In this document: in pieces, positions 44,451 through 55,569 of the stretch
Numbering within the stretch: the first letter of the stretch is position 1
Layout: each line of letters starts with the position of its first letter
Source of the DNA: Ridgeia piscesae
Lineage: Eukaryota; Annelida; Polychaeta; Sabellida; Siboglinidae
Assembly: GCA_025642075.2 (NCBI GenBank)
Contig: JAODUO010000421.1
Location: 156,001-220,000, forward strand
Length of the DNA: 64,000 nt
Reading direction: 5' to 3'
The notes under the pieces: model-generated
Databases searched by the model: none
What the model saw: the letters and a program-made list of their open reading frames with translations, nothing else
What the model was told of the DNA's origin: nothing
Position numbers and translations under genes: made by a program

Positions 44451-45749
44451 TGCTACGCACACACCAACTAACCAGTCACACATGTTTTGGTGGACACATG
44501 GATGATAACTGTTAAGCCAGTTTACAAACTTTTAAATGTGTCTGATGACCTGAAATGGACTACAAACCAGATAGAGTAATCGTACTCGTATTCGAACTTT
44601 TTGAGTACTTGTACTCGTTCTCAATTACAAAGGAAAGTAATCGTACTCATGATTACTTCTCACGATTAAATTTGTTTCATATGAACAGTTGCAAGAAAAT
44701 ATATTAGACAGACAGATAAAAATGGCAATATTAGAAGTAATCTAATAAATGTAATAATAATTGAGGTATTCATTTTCTATTACTGTTGAGCATTTCAGTT
44801 AATAAATAAATATTCAGTCAGATTTCCCTAATTAATACCTTCTCTTCCCAGAGAAGCCACATCTCCTCACTCACTAGTACAAAGTACAAGTTATATTGTG
44901 ACAGTCCCTGGGAAACACTGCAGGAGATAAGCATCCCCTAACATCTTACTTTGTAATTTTAGAAGCCAGGCCACAGCCCCACCTGTACTGTTTGCTCTGT
45001 CAGTATGGTGTGAATGACTGGTCATATTTTCAACATCCAGAATCCTGACTGGGTCGGGGCGGTTAGCTTCTAAATCCCTGTCTATTATGTTTAATTAAGT
45101 GCAAACTGTAAACCTGTCTAAATCCACAACTATTCTGTGGTTATCCCATCCAGACATGGAGTCAAATACATTTAAATATATTTAAATACAAATATTCTTG
45201 AGGGATTACAAATACTTTTTCATATATTTTTCATTTTGTATTACTATGTAGGTAAAAGAAAAGCAACACATATTGAGACATCTAGTTTATAGGCATAATT
45301 AGTGTTTTGCTCATATGATGACAGACAGACCAGTGCTAGGGAGTATTGTTATTGCTAACTGCATCACAGTGACAATTGACTGAAAGAGGTAAAGGAAAAT
45401 ATATTGTTTGTTTGAAAATAGACGCAGTAAGGGCGCTTAACTCGTGTACACATCTACCATGAGGCGTTTTCGAAACTGTTGTAGACGTGGCTAAAAGCTC
45501 AGAAGGAAATGCATGATCACGCGATGCAGTATCACGTGAACACAAGTTTACACCAGTAACTCCACACCCAAGCCACGGCTCCCAGTTGTTAAGTATATGC
45601 AAGAGGGGTGAAGTGTGTATTTATTGGAAATTTTGCGTCAGTGCTAGTCGGTTGGTAGTCAGTAGAACTAATTGGCGTTTAGGACCGACTGCTTCTTTAC
45701 ACCGACTGCCAACTGAAGTCGGTGTAAGTTGGTTGGTGTGTGCCTAGCA
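44451..45749. mobile_element. Non-autonomous Harbinger-like element, TTA target duplication
   Basis: The left end TGCTACGCACACACCAACTA and the right end (reverse complement) TGCTAGGCACACACCAACCA are inverted repeats. TTA flanks both sides (44448-44450, 45750-45752). A 3-bp TTA duplication fits PIF/Harbinger. Inside are a hAT MITE fragment (44467-44575), GTACTCG repeats and the second copy of the 10430-11160 repeat. Confidence 0.68.
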
Positions 45750-45910
45750 TTATACAAATCCAAATGTTTATTTATTTTAATAACAAATGTCACCATATCC
45801 ACATTTTATACATTAGAGATTTTCAACTGCCAATTTTTTTTTCAGTCCCAAATTATTATATAAACAGTAAGGAATTGGACACATGTCCTGCTACAATGTG
45901 TCCCAAGAAC

Positions 45911-46680
45911 AGGATTGGGTCCAAATACACATTTTGAGGTCAAATACAAATAAAACTCAGTCAAATAAAACTCAAATACACTGCACATTAAAATAAAAAT
46001 TGATTCAAATGTATAGCCCGTGTTTCAATTTTAGTTCAATTATATTACCGTGGGTGGAATTTCGTCTCTAAATGTATTATTCAAGATGCTCAGCTTAAAC
46101 TCTCCATACAACTTAAACATTATACTATTTATAGCATATCTCTTTTGACTAAGACATGTTGCCAAATTAACAATATTGTATAGAGTGAAAAAGATGTATA
46201 TTTAATATTCATCTTTTAAATTCTGTCTCCTATATAATTTTAGACTTGTTTTGTACATTTATGTGAGTTTTATTTTAATGTTATATTGCAAAATAAAATA
46301 CATTTTATTAATAAATATTTAGTTTTCATAATACACCTGTAACATGACACTATTCATTCATTGCCACTAAGGTTTGACCAGCAGCTTCACTATAGGGCAA
46401 TTTTCTCAAAGTTGCCTGCCCACTACTGACCCTACACCACATGTAAAAAAAAACATTGTCTAATTTGTCTTGACTCTTAAGCCTGTAAGACTACCGGTAT
46501 GCGAGACAATGCTTTGTTTTTTGTTGGTTTTTTATGTATATTTGATTGTACAGTGTATTTGCAAATACTTTTCAAACACAGACAAAATATCAAACACAAA
46601 TACATGCCCTTTTGTGATTTCCAATTCAAATACGCCAGAGTTCTGTATTCAAACAGAAATACACATTTGGACCCAACCCT
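45911..46680. mobile_element. 770-bp non-autonomous DNA element, imperfect duplication
   Basis: The ends are AGGATTGGGTCCAAATACAC and, in reverse complement, AGGGTTGGGTCCAAATGTGT. The flanks CCAAGAAC (45903-45910) and CAAAGAAC (46683-46690) differ at one base, consistent with an aged 8-bp hAT-type duplication. The interior is AT-rich with AAATACA motifs like the elements at 8615 and 10842. Confidence 0.62.
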
Positions 46681-47199
46681 TCCAAAGAACGATGTTAACA
46701 GATACAATCCAAAATAGCTCTATCTAAAACGATTTAATTTCACATTCTTATGACCTTTTATTAGTAAGTTTAATTTTTTATTATATGCTCCTTGGCTGTT
46801 TTGAAGACTCTCAATACAAGAACGTGCCCCCAGAACAATGTCACCAGTGTACTAGACATTTTCATCAGTGATTATGGTGATATCTTAAAGGGAATAACAA
46901 CAAGGCATTATATAAATTTCTTTTGCTGCATAAAATACATAAAATATCTATATGTTTAAAATGTTATATTAAACACGGCTTGCCCACAGATCTTGGCTTG
47001 GTGGGTATGACTATAAATATAAGGATGTAATATAATACGAATTTAAGCATTAGGTGTTTTTATTCCCTTTATGCAATGCCAGTGGGATTTTTGAAATATG
47101 CATATTTTTGCAGCGCTTTTACGGATGCTGGGATGTGACGTCATAGCTGGTATACTCATTAAATCTGAAAATTCCACGGGATCTGCGGGCCAGCCATGT

Positions 47200-48420
47200 T
47201 TAATATAATGTAGTTGTATTGAAATCTGGAAAGCAACATATTTGTCTTTGAATTTGGTTTTGGCCGCGTTGTATTTATAGTTGTATTTGATCACAAAATG
47301 TGTGCTTGGACCGAACCCTGCCCAGTGTGATGGTTTGTCAAAAGCCATTACATGTTGAATTGATGTCTTCCTGTTATATTTATAGCTACTTCCCGTTATA
47401 CCTACTTTTTATTCCCGTTATAGCTACTAATTAAGTTTAACAGTTGAACTAGTCCCATTATAGGTACTTTTCTATTTCTCCATTTTACAATGTAACAAGA
47501 TAAGGGAGCATCAACTATTTCATCCCCATCCAGCTGATGTCCATAAGGGGTGGACGGTTTTGACATGTGTCCCATGGAGGAATTTCCACAACTGATAACA
47601 TTTAACAAGTACTTTGTGGAGATGTCTACACAGAAACTGACAAATGAACAAACAACCATGTTGAGGGATGGAATTCCAAGTTCGTGGGAAAACACCATCC
47701 CAATATCTTGATTCCAATTCCATTGTTGCTAAACATGATGCTGCCATCCCACCACCATATAACAAGAATAATTGATGACTTCCATTATTTTCTGATTAAG
47801 TATAATTAATTAAGGTAGTTGTCTTAAAAAATGTTTTGCACAAATGTTTTATGGTATATTTTCCATTTCAAATAACAGTTACATTTATATATCATTCTTG
47901 ACTTTTAAAATGTGTCCTTCATTAAAATAATACATTTCATGTAGAAATCTTACAGTAATCTAAAATAGTTAATGCTCCCTCTTGCTGTCCCCTCCTGAAT
48001 TGTGTAATTAAATAAGTAGCTATAACGGGACTAGTTTGCCTGCCAATCTTAACGAGTAGCTATAACAGGATTTTTTTAAGTATAATGGGAAGCAGGGCTT
48101 TATGCAGAACCAAATTATTGCCAGTCACACATGTTTTGGTGGACACATGGTGACATGGATGTTAGCTGTTAAGCCAGTTTACAAACTATAAATGTGTCTG
48201 ATGACCTAAAGTGGACTACAAACACACATGTGACACCATTTACACTCACTTTTGAGGCATAACTGACAATATCTATGGTTTTGGAAGACCTTTTTGCTCC
48301 TTCATTTTTTTACCCGTCCCCCCATATTTCTACCGGTCCACAATGGTTTTTACCCGTCCAAATGACGGGTGGACGGGTCTCTGCATAAAGCTATGATGAG
48401 AAGTAGCTATAACAGTCCTA
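47200..48420. mobile_element. GTTATAGCTA-ended element, copy B, with nested hAT MITE
   Basis: It matches copy A from TAGTTGTATTGAAATCTG to the AGTAGCTATAACGGGA repeats, without the LINE. Its right end is split by the hAT MITE at 48093-48395 and resumes as AGAAGTAGCTATAACAGTCC. Confidence 0.75.
48093..48395. mobile_element. hAT MITE copy D, reverse orientation
   Basis: It begins CAGGGCTTTATGCAGAACC and ends TCTCTGCATAAAGCTATG. The flanking 8-mers ATGGGAAG (48085-48092) and ATGAGAAG (48396-48403) differ at one base. It carries an interior relative of copies A and B in reverse. A further fragment is at 44467-44575. Confidence 0.83.
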
Positions 48421-48624
48421 GGTTGCTCAGTCACCTGTTACTGTACAGATGACATCCTGGCTACAATTTCACTTTCATTATGCAACAAGCTTGAGTGACA
48501 ATGGGACAGGAGACCAGTACGTGAGAGAGTTGTCTCACCGCAGTGTCTCCAACGGATCAACAATGTGATTTGTCTCAGTGTCTCCCACAGTGTACCTATC
48601 AAAGATGTCATCTACTAACTTCAA

Positions 48625-49131
48625 GGCCGACTTCGATTGGCCTACTCGAGTTACTCGCATAACCCTAACATGGTATCCAGTTTACGCTGTGCATGCACTA
48701 CCACAAGAGTAATCCAACTGAACAGCGATAATTGTGATCACGGACATAAACCCACTAGATGTAAATAAATAAAATAATCAGTTGTTTAGTGTGTAAATGG
48801 TGACGTTCATCTTTTTGGTCATAAATAAAAATTCTTTGAATGTGGTGACTTTAATCCATAATATTTCCATATTTAAGTGATTGTGTCGTGTAATGTTTAA
48901 TTAATTTCTTGTGCAGTAGGGGCCTAAGTTCTCTATTGGCTGTCACTGCTAATGACGTAGTTACTCGAGTGAATCATCTCCAAAGTCCAAACCACGACTG
49001 CCTTGGGTGGCAGTCTTGAAGATTGACCTTGTTTATCTATGTTAAGAAGGGTCACGTGAGCAAGTGATTTTAGTTGTTCGATTGGCACTCGGGTTCCTCT
49101 AGTTACTCGCGTAGCTCAATCGAAGTCGGCC
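48625..49131. mobile_element. 507-bp MITE with GGCCGACTTCGATTG inverted ends
   Basis: The left end GGCCGACTTCGATTGG and the right end CAATCGAAGTCGGC are inverted repeats. Several ACTCGAGTAAC/GTTACTCGAGT motifs lie just inside. A second, reverse-orientation copy occurs at 57497-59632, itself interrupted by a hAT element. Confidence 0.75.
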
Positions 49132-49184
49132 CAAGTGACCATGACAGACTAAGGCTGTGGCCACTCGCCACCACTTCTCATATA

Positions 49185-49311
49185 TGGATATATATATATA
49201 TATATATATGCACAAAATTATATAATTTTAATCAATGGGTTTGGGACACATTAAATTTAAAAAACACGCATAGTTTTTTGTCCCCATGAAATTCTCTTTC
49301 CAGGGCGATCC

Positions 49312-49366
<55 letters not shown>
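49185..49366. repeat. Two TA microsatellites
   Basis: Runs of (TA)n lie at 49187-49210 and 49315-49365, separated by about 100 bp of AT-rich sequence. Others are at 52678-52693, 60109-60181, 62526-62565 and 63939-63990. Confidence 0.95.
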
Positions 49367-49369
<3 letters not shown>

Positions 49370-49379
49370 GAGGCAATGC

Positions 49380-50110
49380 TAATTATAGTGCATCTCTAAA
49401 TAAACAATGGTATGTCCAATTAACCACAGAGATCTGCACAGAAATCAGTGGAAGAGAAAACACATAATTTATTCATTGTTCACCCATAAACCACATCAAT
49501 GTATGACAGGACAGACTAACAATTACCTAATGCAAATCATGAAATGTGATTAAATGTATTTGCAGCTACTTATTAAAAAATGAGAATGTCTATGACATTT
49601 TGAAATGTAGAATATGTGATTTCTTGTATTTTGTGAGTATAGTATTTAGTATTAGTAAATCTTGTTGAACAGAAACAACAGACATTTCAGTGAACCAGAT
49701 TTATTTTGACACTCAAACAATTGTTTTTTTTCACGCAAAACCCCCATCATAGATTCTAGACTCAAGAATTACTACAAGAATTAAACTTAATTCAGCTTGT
49801 ATGTATAGACATATACACTACACAATTTTTTGTAGTGTCGAGTCATAATTTTTTAAACACTCAATTACTATACTATATCTCCTCTTTCCAAATATGTAAA
49901 AAGTGTGTCAACATTTTCCCTATTTATCACTCATTTGGTCAGCCTGGGTTACACATTATATTGAGCAATCTGTATAGAAATGTTGACTCATGATCCACCA
50001 TATGTGGCTTACACCACTTTCTGAGCTCTAGACTCACATGAACACAAACTCAGACTATAAGTATAAGGTAACTCACTTGAATAGTGGCTTTTTATGGTTG
50101 TTGTTTTAAA
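49380..50110. other. AT-rich DNA, nothing recognised
   Basis: Stops in all frames. I saw no repeat structure. Confidence 0.5.
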
Positions 50111-50121
50111 ATATTTAGTAA

Positions 50122-50302
<181 letters not shown>

Positions 50303-50309
50303 CAATTCC

Positions 50310-52155
50310 ACGCTCAGGTAGACCAACATGTCATTTTTTTTAATTGCTTCAATTGGGGCTAGTTGTTACATGAAAGGTAATATTCCCAAGTTTCAGCCAT
50401 AAAAATACTCTTTAAGTGCTGGGTAAAGTGCACGAGTATGCATATCCAGATCTGCTCGAGAGAAAACGCGAACTTGGTCCCTTATTTGTCGAGCAGCTCG
50501 AGAAATAAGGTGACGTCGGGCTGTTATTTCCCGAGCAACTCGCTAAATAGCCAGTCCCAATAATTTAATTCAACATTTTAGCAATTAAGTCAGACGACCG
50601 ACTGGCGTGATGTGTCCTGGGCTTAGAACATTTTGTCAGTTAACAATACAGCTACATACAGATAGGCCAGTTAGGAAGAGACTTTCTGTCGACCACTACT
50701 CAGTGAGATCCGGATGTCAGGATGTTCTGTATCCACAGTAGTAGGGGGCCTCTAATTCCATAGGTTTGAAGTTTGAGTAGTAATTGTTGGTGAGGAACTC
50801 GGTCGAATGATTTGGATAAATCAAGTTACTGGTCACGCCCCTGTGAGTGTGAACGGTCGGCTCTTTTGAGTTGCTCACTACTAACATCACGGCATCTCGC
50901 AACCGCGCAATTACACATTGCCACCATTCAATGTTGGTTGTTTGTTGGGAAGGTAAACACTGGTAATCTAACGACAGTAAGTAACTACTGGGTACGACTT
51001 TGAGACCGAGTAAGTTATGTGAATATAGACGAATAGTGCGGTACCAACTAACCAAGAGTGCAATACGACGTTCTCTAACGTACACGGACAGAACGCGGGC
51101 AAACGTATCGTCGCAAACTGTGGCACGCATTACACAGTCGGTATATCGCACAGTCAACACACAAACAGTTCTTACCTTCAATATTTTAGGCTAGGTGGTC
51201 ACTACCTCTTGAAATGACCTATCACTGAGGTATGGCCGTATAGCATCTGCCAATGAGCCATCCATTCTGAATCATCATAACGAGCCATACAGTGGTGGAC
51301 GGAATAAATACGACTCTCTCATTGGCTAGCAACTTAGCATGACAAAACGTCCACTGCTATTTCTATCGACTGTGAGCTAGCGGTGTCAGATTGGCGACGA
51401 TAAGAGAAACAGGATGTTTCCCTGTCATTCAACAATTAGACAATATTATAATGATCGATCATCGAAGTTGCCATTCGATAAGCATACTCTTCGTGAACGT
51501 CAATTAGCCCAAATGTTTTCACCTCACATATATTCTTAATTATCGCTCTAGTCTAGGCTCCACCATTTTTCATAATTCAACATTCCTCTAATTTCTAGTC
51601 TAATGTACACATGGAACCGAGGGGGCTTGAGACCCCTATAATTCAATGATTGAGGTGGCGACTGAGGATTGGATTAGCCCATCATACTGGTTTTTTAGAC
51701 ACCGAAAAGACATTTATGGCATAAATACTAGTCTCGATTAGATAAGATACCCAAGCTCCGTGAGCCTGAGATGGCAGCATTTATACCCTCTCGCATCTTC
51801 TCGGCGAATTTACGCAGCCTTTTTTTCTAATAATCCACTACCGTCAAATATGCCGATTTCGTGGATGATGTTAGCGAGACTAGGATGATGTGCGCATGTT
51901 CAAGTGCTGGGCAGTGCTGATTAAGAATAACTAATAATGGTGTTGAAATATTTGTAATAATAATTATAATATATAAAAGTACTAGTGCGTGTTAAAATCG
52001 CAAATCATGGCCACGATAAGCTCTGTCACAGCCACAGCCACGAGCGTTGAACCATTAGCTGTAACGCGTTCCCTCTACGCAAGACTACGCACAGCGGCTA
52101 AATGTTCTTGTGGCACAAGACACGCTGGCTGGGCGTATTTACTGAGAAGGATGTT
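50310..52155. other. Mixed DNA, no gene assigned; one CTCCGTGAG repeat fragment
   Basis: The part 50450-51400 is CpG-richer than its surroundings. It holds a 154-codon minus-strand frame (51181-50717) with no family I recognise. The segment 51740-51830 is a copy of the CTCCGTGAG / GGCAGCATTT / TTCTCGGCG family described at 4440. Confidence 0.4.
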
Positions 52156-52169
52156 AACTAAAGCTCCAG

Positions 52170-52560
52170 TCACACCGGATCGTACGATTTCTGGATCGTG
52201 CGATTGGTTGCGATTTGACAGAGATACGACCAATCGGCAATGTTTGCAACGATCGCCACAGCGGTCGTATGCTGCGATTGCTTTAAGACTGGTGGTAGAT
52301 CATCGTACGATTGGTTGCACGCTTGATCGTGCGATCACCAACGATTGGAGAAGATTGATCGCAAGATCAGTCGTAGGTAATCGTGCGACTAGTCGCAGGT
52401 TCGTACGATCAATCGTGGGTACCTGCGACTAGTCGCACGATCAGTCGTGTCTACCTGCGACCACTCGCACGATCAGTCCTGTATACCTACGACCAGTCGC
52501 ACGACGGATCGCATGCAGCCGGAACCAGTCGAGCGATCGGTCGCAGTTCATTCAATCAGA
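52170..52560. repeat. Left subterminal repeat cluster of the Harbinger element
   Basis: There are dense, partly palindromic motifs of the type GATCGTGCGA and CGACTAGTCGCA, for example GTGCGACTAGTCGCAGG and CCTGCGACTAGTCGCACGA. Subterminal arrays of this kind are plausible binding sites for the Myb-like protein or transposase. Confidence 0.8.
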
Positions 52561-52568
52561 TATAAAAG
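52561..52568 (+). promoter_or_regulatory. TATA box of the Harbinger plus-strand gene
   Basis: TATAAAAG lies directly after the subterminal cluster, about 1.07 kb upstream of the Myb-like ATG. Together with the LTR TATA at 52980 it gives this gene two candidate promoters. Confidence 0.45.
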
Positions 52569-52618
52569 GCTCTCAGTCGTTCATCAGGATCAATAGCTAG
52601 CTCTAAGGTCCCAAGACG

Positions 52619-53577
52619 TGTACTTCAGAAGTGTAGTAGTTATACATGTAGGGATTTTTCATAGAGAAATATTATAATTATATATATATATATACCACTA
52701 TTCAGGGCTACTAAAGCCATACAAGGAGGGTTGTTTACTCCGAGAAGAGACAACGGAAGGTTTCCTATGCAATATATATGTTAATTTTAGGGCCATCTGG
52801 CATAGGCAGAGAACCAACCCTGGTATTTTCGTACTATACCGGGGTGTAAAAAGGTCACTGGCACCTTGCCAATATGTCGTTGACTGCCAGCTAGCGTATA
52901 TGCTAATTTCTAGGGCCATCTGGGTGAAGAAATGGTAAACCCTACCCTAGCGTCTGTCCTCAGGCTAGATATTAGGGAGTATAAATAGGGGGATTTCTAA
53001 TTATTCGAGGAGACTACTGGGGCTTATTACCGGGGAACACGTACGCTGTTCACCCCGGGACACGCCGCTCCAGAGCTGTGACAGCTAGGCATACTGTCAC
53101 AGCATATACTGTGTGTGTCCTATTGGGGAGACTACTGGGGCATATTGTCGGGAGAACAGGTACTGTTCATCCCGGAACACGCCGCTCCAGATCTCCCTGT
53201 GACATACGGTACGTCACAGTACCTTGCGTTGCACCGACTGGCGCATATTGTCAGCAGTCGTTCGCAACACACCGCTCACCACGAGAAACAGAACACCCGT
53301 GGGTGAGTCACTTAAAATACTGTGTGAATTGATGACCGCGTGTAATACACGCTGTCAGTGCCGTCACTTTGTATTTTTATTGGTTTAGTTGCTGAAGTAT
53401 TTTAGTTAGTTTCTTAGATTTGTAATATTAGGATTTTGAGATAATAAACTGTGGAAAAAAATTGTTTGTGTTAGACTGAGTGAGTGAACGTGTGCCCGAG
53501 TCCGCCACTAGACGCCTCCGTGCCGACCGCTCGCGCCAAAACGCGGGATACACCCGCAAACGCTACAATTGGAGACA
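52619..53577 (+). mobile_element. LTR of an LTR retrotransposon (left edge uncertain)
   Basis: The 3' edge is GGAGACA (to 53577), then AT and a primer-binding site. Inside are a TATA box TATAAATA (52980-52987), a duplicated block starting GAGACTACTGGGGC (53009 and about 53128), and a poly(A) signal AATAAA (53443-53448). TGTACTTC at 52619 is one possible left edge, but I cannot confirm it. No gag or pol follows; the Harbinger gene begins 55 bp later. Confidence 0.55.
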
Positions 53578-53579
53578 AT

Positions 53580-53597
53580 TGGTGGCAGCGGTGGGAT
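53580..53597 (+). promoter_or_regulatory. tRNA-Leu primer-binding site
   Basis: TGGTGGCAGCGGTGGGAT is an 18-nt complement of the CCA-tailed 3' end of animal tRNA-Leu (…ATCCCACCGCTGCCA-CCA). It lies 2 nt after the LTR edge, as in LTR retrotransposons. Confidence 0.72.
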
Positions 53598-53632
53598 CTC
53601 GCAAACGCTACATACATACGTCATCACACGCT

Positions 53633-55152
53633 ATGCCTCCCAAGAAGGGGAAGGGACGTGGAAAAAGGATGCAACCAGACCCAGAGAGTGATGTCACCTC
53701 TGCACATGATGTCGTCCGGGAAACTGAACCCGAAACACAGGATTCTGGCGATGAATCGGTAGAGCAAGCGGCATTCAATAAGAAGAAAGTCCCAGAGCTA
53801 GAGCCAACAGTAGAACAGGCTGTCTGCGAATGGTTTGCCCACCACTCTCTGTTCTATGACATGAGTGACGCCAATTTCAAGAACCGGCAGCGGAAAGACC
53901 GCCTGCTGGACCAGAAGGGCAAGGAGCTCAACATGAGTGGTAAGTATGTTAGGTATTCTTACCTAAATATATGAATGTTGCAGTTATGAAATTATCATAC
54001 ATTATTCTATGTATTTCGATCCATTTATGAATTATTTGTTTTATACTTACAGGGAACAGGTGGCCATCTGGTGGAAGTCACAGAGGACCGTGTGTGGGAG
54101 ACTGTTCAGGAAGAAGAGTGGCCAGGCGGCGACACGTAGGACCGGGCGTCACAAATGGAACCTGGGGAACTTTAGCTTCCTCCAGTCCCACATCGCTGTC
54201 CCCACCGTGACCAAACAGTTGGGCAAGGTATGCATTTGCAAACTTAATGATATATTTTCCATTCAATTTCCACATATTTATTACCTGTACGATCTCATAT
54301 GGCATGCATGGAATTGTTACTAATATCTGTTCTCTATCCACAGGTCCCGTGTCCGGAGCCCGAGAGAGACGAGGATGGATCAAGCTCGGAATGCGACTCA
54401 GGTGCTCCCTCCATTGCCCCGGAGTCCAGTCAGCCTGGTACCAGCTCGCAGGCCGATTCGCGACCCTCCGCAAGTCTCCAAGCTCCCCAACCATAACCGT
54501 CAGCAGACAACTGCCATCGACGATGCCCTCCTCAAGCTGGTAGAGCAGGCATCTGCTACACAGCGTCTCTGCCAGCAGGTCGACGAGGTCTTGAGCTCCA
54601 ACCGGAACCCCCGCAGCATGTTCAGCCAATGGATTGGGGCAGAGACGGAGATGCTGCCTGACCACATGTTCCGGCAGTTCCAGACGGAGGTGTTCGCGAC
54701 CGTCATGACGTACCGCGACACGGCAGTCCAGCATATGAGACCTCAGCCAGCAACCTCAGGTTACGCCCATACTACCCACCATGCCACCCGTCGCGCTGCA
54801 GCATACGAGCACTCCGGTGAGCTACCCTCAGCCGCCTCGCCCTGCCTCAGCTCCACAGCCCATGTCTATGGCCTGGAGCCGCCCACACATGTCCACTCAG
54901 CTGGCCACCCAGGACAGGCACCCAGCACCGGCTTACCAGCAGCAGGACCAGGCCCCATCACCTCCGCAGCAACACACTGGACTGTCGTCCCTGAGCTCCT
55001 CAGGACTGAGCGGACTCCAGTTCTCCCCTGTGCCAAGCGACGATACCGCGATTGTGACTGTGACAACCACTCAGTCGGATATCTCCAACACTGGAGCCCA
55101 ACTAGTTCAGAGTAATCGGGTCCTTCAGGGAGATAACCACTTGGACGAGTGA
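53633..55152 (+). pseudogene. Harbinger Myb/SANT-like (MADF-like) accessory protein, frame-broken
   Basis: Harbinger elements need this protein for nuclear import of the transposase and for binding the ends. Exon 1 (53633-53939) begins MPPKKGKGRGKR and carries WFAHHSLFYDMSD. Exon 2 (54053-54227) carries REQVAIWWKSQRTVCGRLFR and RHKWNLGNFSFL, the end of the Myb/SANT-like fold. Exon 3 (54344-55152) carries an acidic Ser-rich linker, then IDDALLKLVEQ ... FSQWIGAETEML, the conserved C-terminal segment, then a Pro/Gln-rich tail. Donors and acceptors are GT/AG. The exon 1-2 junction is off by one nucleotide, and exon 3 changes frame twice (about 54480, with a stop at 54494-54496, and about 54750-54780). 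Confidence 0.85.
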
Positions 55153-55155
55153 TGG

Positions 55156-55446
55156 ATTACTGAACATTTTACTGAACATTTTTGTGCTTTCTTCAAATGT
55201 AATTTTGTTGATAGTTGTGTATGTTTGAGATGAATGAGATGTTTCATTATATATTACTGAACATTTTACTGAACATTTTTGTGCTTTCTTCAAATGTAAT
55301 TTCGTTGATAGTTGTGTATGTTTGAGATGAATGAGATGTTTCATTATATATTACTGAACATTTTACTGAACATTTTTGTGCTTTCTTCAAATGTAATTTA
55401 GTTGATAATTGTGTATGTTTCAGATAAATGAGATGTTTCATTATAC
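55156..55446. repeat. 97-bp tandem repeat, 3 copies, between the two Harbinger genes
   Basis: The unit ATTACTGAACATTTTACTGA and following repeats with period 97 at 55156, 55253 and 55350. It starts just after the stop of the Myb-like gene, so it would lie in its 3' UTR or in the shared termination zone. Confidence 0.95.
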
Positions 55447-55569
55447 ATGTTTTGTTCATAAAATGAAGATGCATTGCAAATTAAGATTTATTTACTACAT
55501 TTTTGAATACACACATATCAAAACATAACAAAAATCCACCATTCACACATCATTTTCGCGCAATATTTC

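Noticed and set aside
50717..51181. 154-codon minus-strand frame as a gene
   Set aside because: It has no recognisable family, an amino acid mix typical of chance frames, and no supporting splice signals beyond one weak donor-like AAG|GTAAGAAC near 51180.
51989..52432. 147-codon plus-strand frame as a gene
   Set aside because: Its second half is the Harbinger subterminal repeat cluster and it crosses the element border at 52162.
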